From CAKSNH01 sp964422725 (lineage in GTDB: Bacteria; Bacillota; Clostridia; UBA1381): a stretch of 26,094 bases of DNA. Under the pieces are notes generated by a model. That model made no database searches. It worked only from the letters and a program-made list of their open reading frames with translations, and was not told the DNA's origin. The DNA lies in contig CAYRCC010000028.1 in the NCBI GenBank assembly GCA_964422725.1, positions 1-26,094 on the forward strand. Direction: 5' to 3'. Below are positions 1 through 7,332 of this stretch, in pieces. How positions within the stretch are numbered: position 1 is the stretch's first letter; every line of letters starts with the position of its first letter. The position numbers and the translations under genes are program-made.

Positions 1-693
1 TATCTGCGTGCGCGGTATTACGCACCGGTACAGGGCAGGTTTATGACCGAAGACCTGCATTGGAATATTAAGAATATGGTATATGGAGATATGAGATATA
101 AAAAAGATAAAATGAAAATTCCGGATATTAATGCAATTAAGCAGAATAATAATTTGTATGCGTATTGTATGAATAATCCGTTGAAATATAATGATTCGAT
201 GGGTGAACAAGGTACGGAAGTTTCATTTTCACTTTTAGGACATGCTTTTTTTGGTGGCGGTAAATTTATGGATTATTCATATAATAGTGAATTCCAAATA
301 ACGATACAATCATCTCCTATAATGAAAAAAGAAATTGATAAGCAATTTCAAGTATTTAAAGCTTCAGGAAAATTGAGCGATACTATAAATGGGACAATCG
401 GATTTTATGGTAATGATTGGAATGCAAATGATTTGGATTTGCATTTGGCGGTTGGAAAGGCTAATTATACTATGACGTTTAGCAAAGAAATCAAATCAAA
501 AAAATTTTTATGGAAAACATGGACTGATACATCTTATAATGTTATGGTGATACTTAGTGATACTTATGACTTTGATGAATATCGAGAAGGTACATCTATA
601 AGCAACAGACTTAATAATTGGGGGTATGATATGCAGAAATCCAATAAACTGATACCGTATGGTTGGAGTATAACTTTTTCAAAAGGATTGTGA
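1..693 (+). CDS. Rhs protein C-terminal end with toxin tip CT1 (5' partial)
   Basis: The reading frame is open from base 1, so this is the 3' end of a larger gene that enters from the left. Codons 1-18 (YLRARYYAPVQGRFMTED) are the same Rhs core seen four more times downstream. From codon 19 it switches to another Rhs-core variant (HWNIKNMVYGD ... NLYAYCMNNPLKYNDSMGE), so the core is mosaic. Codons about 70-230 form an AT-rich variable tip of about 160 residues with the motif DTYDF at D187-F191. By family knowledge this is where the toxin of a polymorphic Rhs protein sits. I do not recognise the domain. DTYDF recalls the DxYD motif of colicin-M-type lipid II hydrolases, but the following His-Arg pair is absent, so that link is weak. 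A lipoprotein gene follows 9 bp downstream. Confidence 0.8.
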   Translation, partial: YLRARYYAPVQGRFMTEDLHWNIKNMVYGDMRYKKDKMKIPDINAIKQNNNLYAYCMNNPLKYNDSMGEQGTEVSFSLLGHAFFGGGKFMDYSYNSEFQITIQSSPIMKKEIDKQFQVFKASGKLSDTINGTIGFYGNDWNANDLDLHLAVGKANYTMTFSKEIKSKKFLWKTWTDTSYNVMVILSDTYDFDEYREGTSISNRLNNWGYDMQKSNKLIPYGWSITFSKGL

Positions 694-702
694 ATATTAA
701 GT

Positions 703-1119
703 ATGAAAAAATATATTATTTTATTTGTGGCAATATCTATATTATTGACAGGTTGTGCGGGCGTTGGGGATTGGTCGTACAAATTACCGAATGATTATGA
801 AGTGTGGAAAATTAATTCCGATGAAATAATTGTTAAATATGTGTCTGATGAAATTGACAATACGCAAATCCCGTCTTTTGTAAAAGAATTTGCGTATGAT
901 GATAGATTTGTATGTACAAGAAATATATCATCAATTATTGAAAATGACATATTTAATGAAGTATATTACATTTTGGATACAAAAGAAAAAGTTTTGTATG
1001 GTCCGTTTGGTAATATAGATGAATTTAAAAAGAAATTAGATGAACTTGAAATTGCTGTCGTAAAATGGTACAGGACATCACCTGCCCCTAATATGTACAA
1101 TGAATCAAACTTGAAGTAG
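703..1119 (+). CDS. Candidate immunity lipoprotein for CT1
   Basis: This encodes 138 aa. The N-terminus is a lipoprotein signal peptide: MKKY, a hydrophobic stretch, then the lipobox LLTGC with Cys18 as the predicted lipidated residue. The mature part has no family I recognise; it is acidic and strongly AT-rich like the toxin tip before it. It starts 9 bp after the CT1 stop, the standard toxin-immunity arrangement of Rhs loci, so I infer that it neutralises CT1 at the outer face of the membrane. No other function is visible. The role rests on position alone; the lipoprotein call is read directly from the sequence. Confidence 0.7.
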   Translation: MKKYIILFVAISILLTGCAGVGDWSYKLPNDYEVWKINSDEIIVKYVSDEIDNTQIPSFVKEFAYDDRFVCTRNISSIIENDIFNEVYYILDTKEKVLYGPFGNIDEFKKKLDELEIAVVKWYRTSPAPNMYNESNLK

Positions 1120-1152
1120 TTGCATATTGAATTATAATAATATTATTGTTGC

Positions 1153-1326
1153 TTCAGGTACTGCGGAGAGTATTACGACAGCGAATTGGATAAGATTTAT
1201 TTAAGAGCGCGGTATTATGCACCGGTACAGGGCAGGTTTATGACCGAAGACCCGATACGCGACGGCGGAAATTGGTACAGTTATTGTGATGGTAATCCGG
1301 TGAGGTATGTGGATCCGAGTGGGTTG
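1153..1326 (+). repeat. Rhs-core repeat, copy 2
   Basis: This encodes FRYCGEYYDSELDKIYLRAR through VDPSGL. It is the second copy of the Rhs core that precedes each toxin tip. A frame stop lies just upstream at 1138-1140, so the copy begins abruptly near 1153. Its middle is diverged at the nucleotide level from copies 3 and 4 (ttaagagcg in place of ctgcgtgcg). Confidence 0.85.
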
Positions 1327-2025
1327 AAATATGTATTTAGAAATAAAGATGATGCCATTTTACAATGTGGTGCGATGAGTGATATGTCGGGTTATAATGG
1401 ATATAAAGTTGTTGAAAGTAGTGCCGATGTATATGAGATTATAGATAGTGGACTGGGAAAGTGTTCGGAAAGGGGGTCTAAAACGGCGAAAGCAATATTC
1501 AACGCTGTACTGACGGATAATGTTATTATAAATGTTGCTTTTGATAGAAATGTTGGTGAAGAAAAAGCTGTTGCCAATTCCGGAGATAATAAGAATATTA
1601 CCAATATCAATATGGGAATTAATGGATTAGATTGTGAAAATATAAACAAGCGCATAATTCATGAAACAACACATGCATTAACAAAGTCATTGGGAATAAA
1701 TGAAAAATTGATTATAAAGTTTGCAAATGGAATATCGCATACAGAAAGTTTAACATCAATGATTCAATATAAATATCAAGAAGCAACGGCTATAACTGTA
1801 GAAAATCAAGTTTCGAGAGAATTAGGGTACAGTTTGCGTACGGATATTGGTGTATTGAACAATGGAAAGGTATTGTATGGTTGTTTTCCGGCAGAATTAT
1901 CCTTAAAAGGAAAACAATTTTCAAACAATCATGCTGTTAATTATAGCGGAATGTTTGTGGCGACTTCGGTAAAAACATACGGAACGGGTATAGCAAAATA
2001 TTTCTTGGATATTTATGGAGATTAG
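1153..2025 (+). CDS. Orphan Rhs C-terminal module with M91/NleD-like metallopeptidase toxin tip (CT2)
   Basis: The frame runs from a truncated Rhs core into a variable tip with no proper ATG; the only in-frame start is a TTG at 1186 inside the core with no ribosome binding site. Numbered from that TTG, core ends near residue 47. The tip holds a zinc-peptidase HExxH motif (H159-E160-T-T-H163, context RIIHETTHAL) followed by EATAITVENQ (E199) and SRELG. The spacing of HExxH, E..T...EN and R.ELG matches NleD-like M91 peptidase toxins of polymorphic toxin systems. I infer a proteolytic toxin carried as a displaced cassette that becomes expressed after recombination into a full-length rhs gene. 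The gene for an exported SLH-like protein follows 14 bp later. Confidence 0.75.
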   Translation, partial: FRYCGEYYDSELDKIYLRARYYAPVQGRFMTEDPIRDGGNWYSYCDGNPVRYVDPSGLKYVFRNKDDAILQCGAMSDMSGYNGYKVVESSADVYEIIDSGLGKCSERGSKTAKAIFNAVLTDNVIINVAFDRNVGEEKAVANSGDNKNITNINMGINGLDCENINKRIIHETTHALTKSLGINEKLIIKFANGISHTESLTSMIQYKYQEATAITVENQVSRELGYSLRTDIGVLNNGKVLYGCFPAELSLKGKQFSNNHAVNYSGMFVATSVKTYGTGIAKYFLDIYGD

Positions 2026-2039
2026 ATGGGAGATAAATG

Positions 2040-2744
2040 ATGAAAAAGATGATATTTTTTATAATTTTAATAGGTTCAGTTATATTTTTAAATTTAACTT
2101 GCTTAGCGACCAATTTGGATGATATTGAAATCAATGCGATTTTGAAAAATAACAATATTATAGAAGAAACATTTATTACAAGACGAGATTGCTTGGTTGC
2201 AATTATGAAAATTGTTGGCGTAACGAATGATATGGAAATTGGTGTTCATACCGAAAAATATTTTTCGGATTGTTCGGATACTGATATTATATATTTTTCA
2301 AATGCAATATATAAGGATATAGCGGTTGGTACAAGAAAGTTAAGTGAATATGAATATGAATTCAAACCCGATAGGTGTGCAACATATAATGATGTGTTAA
2401 TGTTTATAGTAAGGTGTTTAACCTCTGAAACGAAAAATGTAGCAGAAGTAGCTGTTGAGTTGGGTGTTCTAAAAAGAACCGATAGTTTTTATAGTGATTT
2501 AGAAGGATATATAACTAATGATGAATTTTGTATATTATTGGGAAGAATGTTAGCAAAGAAATGCTATATATATGTTGGAAAAGATGTAGCAAATCCGCAA
2601 AGCAAAACATATTTGGATATTTTGAAAGAACGTCAAGAAAAAGGTATTACAGCTAAAAGTTATTCAATAGTTGATATAATTAGAAATGCATATATTACAG
2701 GAAATAGATTTGATAATTTGGCTATTAAGTATGTATTCGATTAA
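2040..2744 (+). CDS. Exported SLH-like protein, candidate immunity to CT2
   Basis: This encodes 234 aa. ATG codons at 2037 and 2040 are both possible; 2040 lies 7 nt after GGGAG and is preferred. Residues 1-23 are a signal peptide or membrane anchor (KKMIFFIILIGSVIFLNL). The rest follows the S-layer-homology pattern in degenerate form: ITRRDCLVAIMKIVGV, YFSDCSDTDI, FKPDRCATYNDVLMFIVRCL, then ELGVLKRTDSF with YITNDEFCILLGRML. The last block aligns with the protein at 5582-6280 (GILKKEDLAYY ... ITESDCKILLSRFL). Both genes follow a metallopeptidase toxin tip, so I infer an SLH-derived immunity family specific for these toxins. The SLH match is by eye and the immunity role is by position. Confidence 0.65.
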   Translation: MKKMIFFIILIGSVIFLNLTCLATNLDDIEINAILKNNNIIEETFITRRDCLVAIMKIVGVTNDMEIGVHTEKYFSDCSDTDIIYFSNAIYKDIAVGTRKLSEYEYEFKPDRCATYNDVLMFIVRCLTSETKNVAEVAVELGVLKRTDSFYSDLEGYITNDEFCILLGRMLAKKCYIYVGKDVANPQSKTYLDILKERQEKGITAKSYSIVDIIRNAYITGNRFDNLAIKYVFD

Positions 2745-2745
2745 A

Positions 2746-3091
2746 CGCAAACGGAATAATATATGCTGATCTGGACGGATTCAAGCGAGAGTATCTCAAG
2801 GACGGGCACGGCAATGTTACGGCACTTAGAAGTCTTGCCAAAGGAAACATTACGAAACGGTATGAGTACGATGCATACGGAGTCGAAACGGACAAGGGCA
2901 GTGACGACGAAAACCCGTTCAGGTACTGCGGAGAGTATTACGACAGCGAATTGGGTAAGATTTATCTGCGTGCGCGGTATTACGCACCGGTACAGGGCAG
3001 GTTTATGACCGAAGACCCGATACGCGACGGCGGAAATTGGTACAGTTATTGTGATGGTAATCCGGTGAGGTATGTGGATCCGAGTGGGTTG
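2746..3091 (+). repeat. Rhs-core repeat, copy 3 (longest)
   Basis: Open frame that starts right after the upstream stop: ANGIIYADLDGFKREYLKDG, then YDAYGVETDKGSDDENPFRYCG, then the shared YYDSELGKIYLRARYYAPVQ ... VDPSGL. This is the longest core segment here and is clearly more GC-rich than the toxin tips on either side. Confidence 0.85.
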
Positions 3092-3736
3092 ATAGGCATT
3101 ATGCCGGATGGTAGTATTTATATGGATGAAAATGATACTGAAACAGATAGGATTTTGTTACAGTTAAAAATGAATTATGTAAATGCTGCAACGAATGAGC
3201 AAAGAAAAACTATTGCAATCGAAGCTGATTTGGTAAGAAAAACTACAACGGAGTCATATAAAGTTTTGCCGCACCATACTTTAGCTCCTTATATAATTCC
3301 GGATTTAACTAATTCTATAAATGCATTGATGAATGATAACAAAGAAGAATTTAGAAAGCATAAAAAAGATTATATTTGGTTTAAAGATCACGTTAAAACG
3401 GGAGCATTAGTAGATGTAAAAAATTCAAATGTAAACTTTAAAAGAGAAGCATATAGTTATCATATCATTTATGCCGGTCAAGTGATGCGTGCAGATGCTC
3501 CGGGTAATATATTATATGGATATTTGGGTAAAGCAGCAGAATTTAGTGATACAGTTTTGCTTTATTGTGCAGGTGCGTATCAAATATATGAAGATTCAAA
3601 TCGAGATATAGGCAAAACGATTAAAAATTCTCCAAGGCTACTGGATAATTATGGGGATAACAAAGGAGATTCGGAACAAATAAAATTCGGAATAGCCTTA
3701 TATAATCTTGTACAATACATTAACGAGGGGTTATAA
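2747..3736 (+). CDS. Orphan Rhs C-terminal module with Ntox44-like toxin tip (CT3)
   Basis: The frame is continuous from a truncated Rhs core (2747-3091) into a tip of about 215 residues ending at 3736. No ATG opens it; the in-frame TTG at 2951 lies in the core and has no ribosome binding site. The tip contains WFKDHVKTGALVDVKN, then a NILYGYLGKAAEFSDTVLLYCAGAYQ stretch (3508-3585), then GDNKGDSEQIKFGIALY. This order resembles the bacterial polymorphic toxin type 44 domain (Ntox44), where the corresponding blocks read roughly F...VK.GG..D.K, GN.NYG.TG.A...LL..AG..Q and GD...D...I..G...Y. I am moderately sure of the family and do not assign an activity. A membrane-anchored gene follows after 1 bp. 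Confidence 0.65.
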   Translation, partial: ANGIIYADLDGFKREYLKDGHGNVTALRSLAKGNITKRYEYDAYGVETDKGSDDENPFRYCGEYYDSELGKIYLRARYYAPVQGRFMTEDPIRDGGNWYSYCDGNPVRYVDPSGLIGIMPDGSIYMDENDTETDRILLQLKMNYVNAATNEQRKTIAIEADLVRKTTTESYKVLPHHTLAPYIIPDLTNSINALMNDNKEEFRKHKKDYIWFKDHVKTGALVDVKNSNVNFKREAYSYHIIYAGQVMRADAPGNILYGYLGKAAEFSDTVLLYCAGAYQIYEDSNRDIGKTIKNSPRLLDNYGDNKGDSEQIKFGIALYNLVQYINEGL

Positions 3737-3737
3737 T

Positions 3738-4154
3738 ATGAAATTGCGAAGAATTTTAATGTGTTTAGTGTGGGTTTTTATAATATTTTTAACATATATA
3801 TTATTCAGCAATAATATTGCATCGTCGGATTTAGAAAAAAATGTAACTGTTGATTATTTGAATAATAAAGGTGTTTTTATAGAGTTTGTATCTGAATACA
3901 AACATAAAGAAGGTATGATAAAAAAGGAGGAATATGATAGGAATTCGGAATTATTATCTAAATTATTTGATGAATTGGATTATGAATTTGTACGATTTAA
4001 TAATAGCAGTATTTTTTTCTGCAAAGGGTATAAAGGAATGAGTGGAATAGGATTATTATATACAGAAGATGTAAGTTCTGTTGAAACGATAAAAGATAAA
4101 ATTATCAAGGAAATAGAAAAGAGTTGGTTTGTTTTTTCGGAACATTATTTATGA
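3738..4154 (+). CDS. Membrane-anchored candidate immunity protein for CT3
   Basis: This encodes 138 aa. The start is the ATG at 3738, 7 nt after GAGGGG at 3725-3730, which overlaps the end of CT3. An upstream in-frame ATG at 3708 would lie within CT3 and has no ribosome binding site. Residues 5-24 (RILMCLVWVFIIFLTYILFS) are a hydrophobic anchor or uncleaved signal, followed by an extracytoplasmic acidic domain of about 110 residues that I do not recognise. Its position directly behind a toxin tip, and its equally low GC, suggest an immunity protein acting at the outer face of the membrane. Nothing else supports a function. Confidence 0.65.
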   Translation: MKLRRILMCLVWVFIIFLTYILFSNNIASSDLEKNVTVDYLNNKGVFIEFVSEYKHKEGMIKKEEYDRNSELLSKLFDELDYEFVRFNNSSIFFCKGYKGMSGIGLLYTEDVSSVETIKDKIIKEIEKSWFVFSEHYL

Positions 4155-4382
4155 AAGTATATAATAGTTTTTCGTATTTGGTGACACCGAGTGGGAATCT
4201 ATTAAAATATTTCACTGAAAGTGATAAAACTGCGAAGATTTGCAATATTAAATAAAGGAATGGTAAGTTTGAAAAAATATAGTAATGGTTATAATTATTG
4301 TAATTTTAAGGGTTTTAATTGGAAAATTGATTTTTAATAACAATGATTACATTTAACAACTGATTTGGAGTGTAATATTCCT

Positions 4383-4720
4383 ATTGATCTGAATGAGCAT
4401 ATAAATTTATGTACCGCAACCAAAGAAGAATTAAAAAAAACATACATTATTAAAGAAAGAGTTACAAAAGTATAATTCTAACAATAGAAGAGAAATTAAT
4501 GAAGTTAAAGATGTGGTTGAAATAGTTCAATATTTTTCAAATACATATTATGATGGTTGCACGTATGAAAAACCGTATCTGATATATTATAACAAATATA
4601 TGGGTTATAAGAGACAATGATGAATATTTATTAAAAAACAATATATATGGTGGAGTGATTTATATGGTATTAGATGGCAATGATGAGGTGTTATATATAT
4701 ATCGCATACATTGTAAATAG
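4383..4720 (+). pseudogene. Frameshifted remnant, probably a decayed immunity gene
   Basis: Three overlapping open segments join into one protein-like sequence if two single-base shifts are allowed: IDLNEHINLCTATKEELKKT, then LQKYNSNNRREINEVKDVVE to YEKPYLIYYNKYMGYK, then RDNDEYLLKNNIYGGVIYMV to YIYRIHCK and a stop at 4718-4720. The breaks lie near 4460 and 4610. The product would be a small acidic protein typical of immunity genes, and it sits between an immunity gene and the next Rhs core. Upstream (4155-4382) there are only short open pieces, such as a 34-codon frame starting at 4152, that I cannot assign. I read this as a dead cassette whose toxin part is deleted. Confidence 0.5.
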
Positions 4721-4954
4721 AGTTATGTTTACGATGCATACGGAGTCGAAACGGACAATGGCAGTGACGACGAAAACCCGTTCAGGTACTGCGGAGAGTA
4801 TTACGACAGCGAATTGGGTAAGATTTATCTGCGTGCGCGGTATTATGCACCGGTACAGGGCAGGTTTATGACCGAAGACCCGATACGCGACGGCGGAAAT
4901 TGGTACAGTTATTGTGATGGTAATCCGGTGAGGTATGTGGACCCGAGTGGGTTG
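4721..4954 (+). repeat. Rhs-core repeat, copy 4
   Basis: This encodes YDAYGVETDNGSDDENPFRY through VDPSGL. It starts immediately after the in-frame stop of the upstream remnant (4718-4720). The sequence is almost identical to copy 3 from the tacgatgcatac block (4730) onward. Confidence 0.85.
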
Positions 4955-5563
4955 AAATTGAGGGTGCATGGTTCCGGCAAAGAAAAGCAATGTATATTAA
5001 ATCATTTGAACATATTGTCAAGAGATGTTTTGAAATATAGTGATGACGGATTTGTATATGTTAACGTTGTAAATAATGCGACATATAATCCTGCGGGAAC
5101 AGATTTAATAAGAGAAATTATCAGCAATGATAATATTTGTGATATTTTCATTACATCAAAGGGAAACAGAACAAAACCAACATTGGAGGATTGGGAAAAT
5201 GCGTCAAATGGCGGAACAAATGTGACTATATATTTTAATGCAAATAAGAGGGATAATTTAAAAGTGTATGACCCTGATAAGAGAAAATTAGTCGATGAAA
5301 AAGATCATCCATACATAGCATTAGGGCATGAATGTATTCATGCGTTGCGAGAAATGAAAGGAAGTAGGAAAAGAAATGGATTGGAAGGAATTATTATGAT
5401 GGAAGACATTGAAAAATATAGGTGGCATCAAGAAGAATATGACACTACCGGAATAAATTATATTGATGATAATGGGGTCTATTATGATGCTAACAATTGG
5501 AAATACACAGAAAATTCTTTAAGACGTGAACATAGACTGAAAGAAAGATTAAGGTATTATTGA
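4721..5563 (+). CDS. Orphan Rhs C-terminal module with second M91-like metallopeptidase tip (CT4)
   Basis: The frame is open from the Rhs core into a tip of about 200 residues and has no ATG of its own; a core TTG at 4814 is the only in-frame start. Numbered from 4814, the tip has a zinc-binding H172-E-C-I-H176 (context ALGHECIHALREM), then HQEEYDTTGI and ENSLRREHRLKER near residue 233. The EE..T.G and EN.LR.E blocks downstream of HExxH are the layout of NleD-like M91 peptidase toxins. CT4 has the same motif order as CT2 but is strongly diverged in sequence. The gene after it encodes an exported SLH-like protein homologous to the partner of CT2. Confidence 0.75.
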   Translation, partial: SYVYDAYGVETDNGSDDENPFRYCGEYYDSELGKIYLRARYYAPVQGRFMTEDPIRDGGNWYSYCDGNPVRYVDPSGLKLRVHGSGKEKQCILNHLNILSRDVLKYSDDGFVYVNVVNNATYNPAGTDLIREIISNDNICDIFITSKGNRTKPTLEDWENASNGGTNVTIYFNANKRDNLKVYDPDKRKLVDEKDHPYIALGHECIHALREMKGSRKRNGLEGIIMMEDIEKYRWHQEEYDTTGINYIDDNGVYYDANNWKYTENSLRREHRLKERLRYY

Positions 5564-5581
5564 AATAAGGAGTTGAGTATT

Positions 5582-6280
5582 ATGAAAAAAAGATATTTGA
5601 TATTTTTTACGATTATAGTACTAATTATATCTTTAGTGGTGGGTATGAGTCCTAAATTGAGTGATAAAGATTATAATCCGAAAATTGAAAAAATGCTAAA
5701 TATTTCTTCTGAATTTAAATATATGACAAGAAGAGAATATTTAAATATTGTTGCTAATGCTATCGGTGCAAATGAATCAACATTTGAATTCTATTATTGC
5801 TTTTATCCGGAAAATTTCTTTATTTTGGACGCAAATGTAGATGATAAAGAACAGTTGAGTCTAATTTCGATATATTATTGGTTGCAAGCTTTGCAAACGC
5901 ATTATAAATTTAGCTTGAAAGAAAAGAGTTTTGTTCATTGTATTGATATTGATAAAGATATAACATTACAAGAAGCGGTGGTTATATTACAACGTTTGTT
6001 GCAAAAAAATGAGTATGATAATGTGCCTGATGAAGAACCTATATGGAAATATGATATGAGATTTGGGAAATCATATATAAAGGCAAAAGCAAGCGGTATT
6101 TTGAAAAAAGAAGATTTAGCATATTATATTCCTATTGATTGTAGAATTACGGAAAGTGATTGTAAAATATTGCTTTCAAGATTTTTGCAATTAAAACGAA
6201 GAAGATATATAGATGGCAATAATATTGAGTATGGTGTGAGTGATATTAAATATATTGAATACTTGAGTTCAAAACAATAA
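5582..6280 (+). CDS. Exported SLH-like protein, candidate immunity to CT4
   Basis: This encodes 232 aa. The ATG at 5582 is 9 nt after AAGGAG (5567-5572); an in-frame TTG at 5573 abuts that site and is rejected. Residues 1-23 are a hydrophobic export signal (KKRYLIFFTIIVLIISLVVG). The mature part has degenerate SLH-like blocks: YMTRREYLNIVANAIGAN near residue 46, ITLQEAVVILQRLL near 125, and AKASGILKKEDLAYYIP with RITESDCKILLSRFLQLKRR at the C-terminal side. These blocks align with those of the protein at 2040-2744. Two homologous exported proteins following two M91-like toxins argue for a dedicated immunity family. The biochemical role is inferred. Confidence 0.65.
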   Translation: MKKRYLIFFTIIVLIISLVVGMSPKLSDKDYNPKIEKMLNISSEFKYMTRREYLNIVANAIGANESTFEFYYCFYPENFFILDANVDDKEQLSLISIYYWLQALQTHYKFSLKEKSFVHCIDIDKDITLQEAVVILQRLLQKNEYDNVPDEEPIWKYDMRFGKSYIKAKASGILKKEDLAYYIPIDCRITESDCKILLSRFLQLKRRRYIDGNNIEYGVSDIKYIEYLSSKQ

Positions 6281-6288
6281 TATTGAAT

Positions 6289-6629
6289 GGTTTATGACCG
6301 AAGACCTGATACGCGACGGCGGAAATTGGTACAGTTATTGTGATGGTAATCCGGTGAGGTATGTGGACCCGAGTGGGTTGAAATATGTATTTAGAAATAA
6401 AGATGATGCCATTTTACAATGTGGTGCGATGAGTGATATGTCGGGTTATAATGGATATAAAGTTGTTGAAAGTAGTGCCGATGTATATGAGATTATAGAT
6501 AGTGGACTGGGAAAGTGTTCGGAAAGGGGGTCTAAAACGGCGAAAGCAATATTCAACGCGGTGTATAAATTGCAATATAAAAATGAGTATTGCAAAAATC
6601 AATGTGTTATGATAAAATACTACATATGA
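6289..6629 (+). pseudogene. Truncated duplicate of CT2 module (Rhs-core copy 5)
   Basis: Bases 6289-6559 repeat 1235-1505 with only two differences, both in the Rhs-core part (ccg to ctg near 6309 and gat to gac near 6369). The 179 toxin bases are identical. The copy ends inside the toxin tip, before the HETTH motif, and then runs into unrelated sequence with a stop at 6627-6629. The open frame from ATG 6294 would give about 111 aa lacking the catalytic site. It has no immunity gene after it. This is a recent partial duplication or the scar of a cassette deletion, and it marks the right edge of the Rhs array. Confidence 0.8.
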
Positions 6630-6653
6630 CATATGAGAGGAATGTAGAACAAT

Positions 6654-7310
6654 ATGAAATTGACTAAAAATATTAAAATGAGTGTACAGTATTCTTATCC
6701 GAAGTCACGATTTTTGTCGCCGTTTATGTCAGTAAACCAAACGATATTGAGAAAAGCGGCAAACGGCGCGTGCAGTGAAAAGCAGATAGAGCAGCTGCAA
6801 GCGTACGAAAATCCGGAAGCAACGGTAAAACAGCTTGTTCATCAGATAGAAACCGAGGTGTACGGCGGAAAGCCGAAAGCTGAGCGTTTCGCGCCGGAAG
6901 AAGATGACTTGAGCAAAGCGGCACTTGAGATTATGCGTGATATTTGCTTGTACGACGATGAAATTACTCTTTCGGTAGGCTTTAAATCACTGAACACTCT
7001 ATGCAGTATTTATTCGGAATTTGGGCGCGGTTCACACGCAGAAATCGAAAATATAATGATTATTCCGGAAAAATCAAAATTTACCGTAAAAGATTTTACA
7101 AATTCATACGGAAACGAAAAATATTCGGTAGCATTTGATTTTCCCGAAAAGAAACTGGCAATTGCGTTTATAGTAACCCCGTCAGACGACGGAATAAAAG
7201 GTAACGCAATGCTGCAGGTGATGGTGCGCGATTACGACGGAAATGTGCGCACCGGCGATGCACAGGCTTATATTGATGTTGAACCTTGGATACGCGGTGT
7301 TTCATCGTAA
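6654..7310 (+). CDS. Hypothetical protein
   Basis: This encodes 218 aa with no signal peptide or membrane segment. I do not recognise a family. The N-terminal third is basic and helical-looking (SPFMSVNQTILRKAANGACS ... VKQLVHQIETEVYGG). The C-terminal half alternates hydrophobic and polar residues as a beta-rich domain would (KYSVAFDFPEKKLAIAFIVT ... MLQVMVRDYDG). The start at ATG 6654 has GAGAGG at 6635-6640, a rather long 13-nt spacing. Base composition from here on is clearly less AT-rich than in the toxin array, so this is the first ordinary chromosomal gene after the island. A hairpin at 7333-7376 closes it. Confidence 0.7.
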   Translation: MKLTKNIKMSVQYSYPKSRFLSPFMSVNQTILRKAANGACSEKQIEQLQAYENPEATVKQLVHQIETEVYGGKPKAERFAPEEDDLSKAALEIMRDICLYDDEITLSVGFKSLNTLCSIYSEFGRGSHAEIENIMIIPEKSKFTVKDFTNSYGNEKYSVAFDFPEKKLAIAFIVTPSDDGIKGNAMLQVMVRDYDGNVRTGDAQAYIDVEPWIRGVSS

Positions 7311-7332
7311 TTGTCAAAATACCGGAAATGAA

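Noticed and set aside
2763..3008. Plus-strand frame starting ATG 2763
   Set aside because: It is a shadow in another frame of the Rhs core (ADLDGFKREYLKDG) that continues into CT3.
1186..4816. TTG codons at 1186, 2951 and 4814 as true starts of the toxin modules
   Set aside because: Each lies inside the conserved Rhs core with no ribosome binding site, and the coding frame continues upstream of it. The modules look start-less.
4691..4990. Minus-strand open frame over Rhs-core copy 4
   Set aside because: It is antisense to the conserved Rhs core and arises from its base composition.
1153..6380. Repeated Rhs-core segments as a CRISPR array or integron
   Set aside because: Repeats are 90-350 bp, protein coding and 1.3-2 kb apart; there are no short spacers, cas genes, integrase or attC-like sites.
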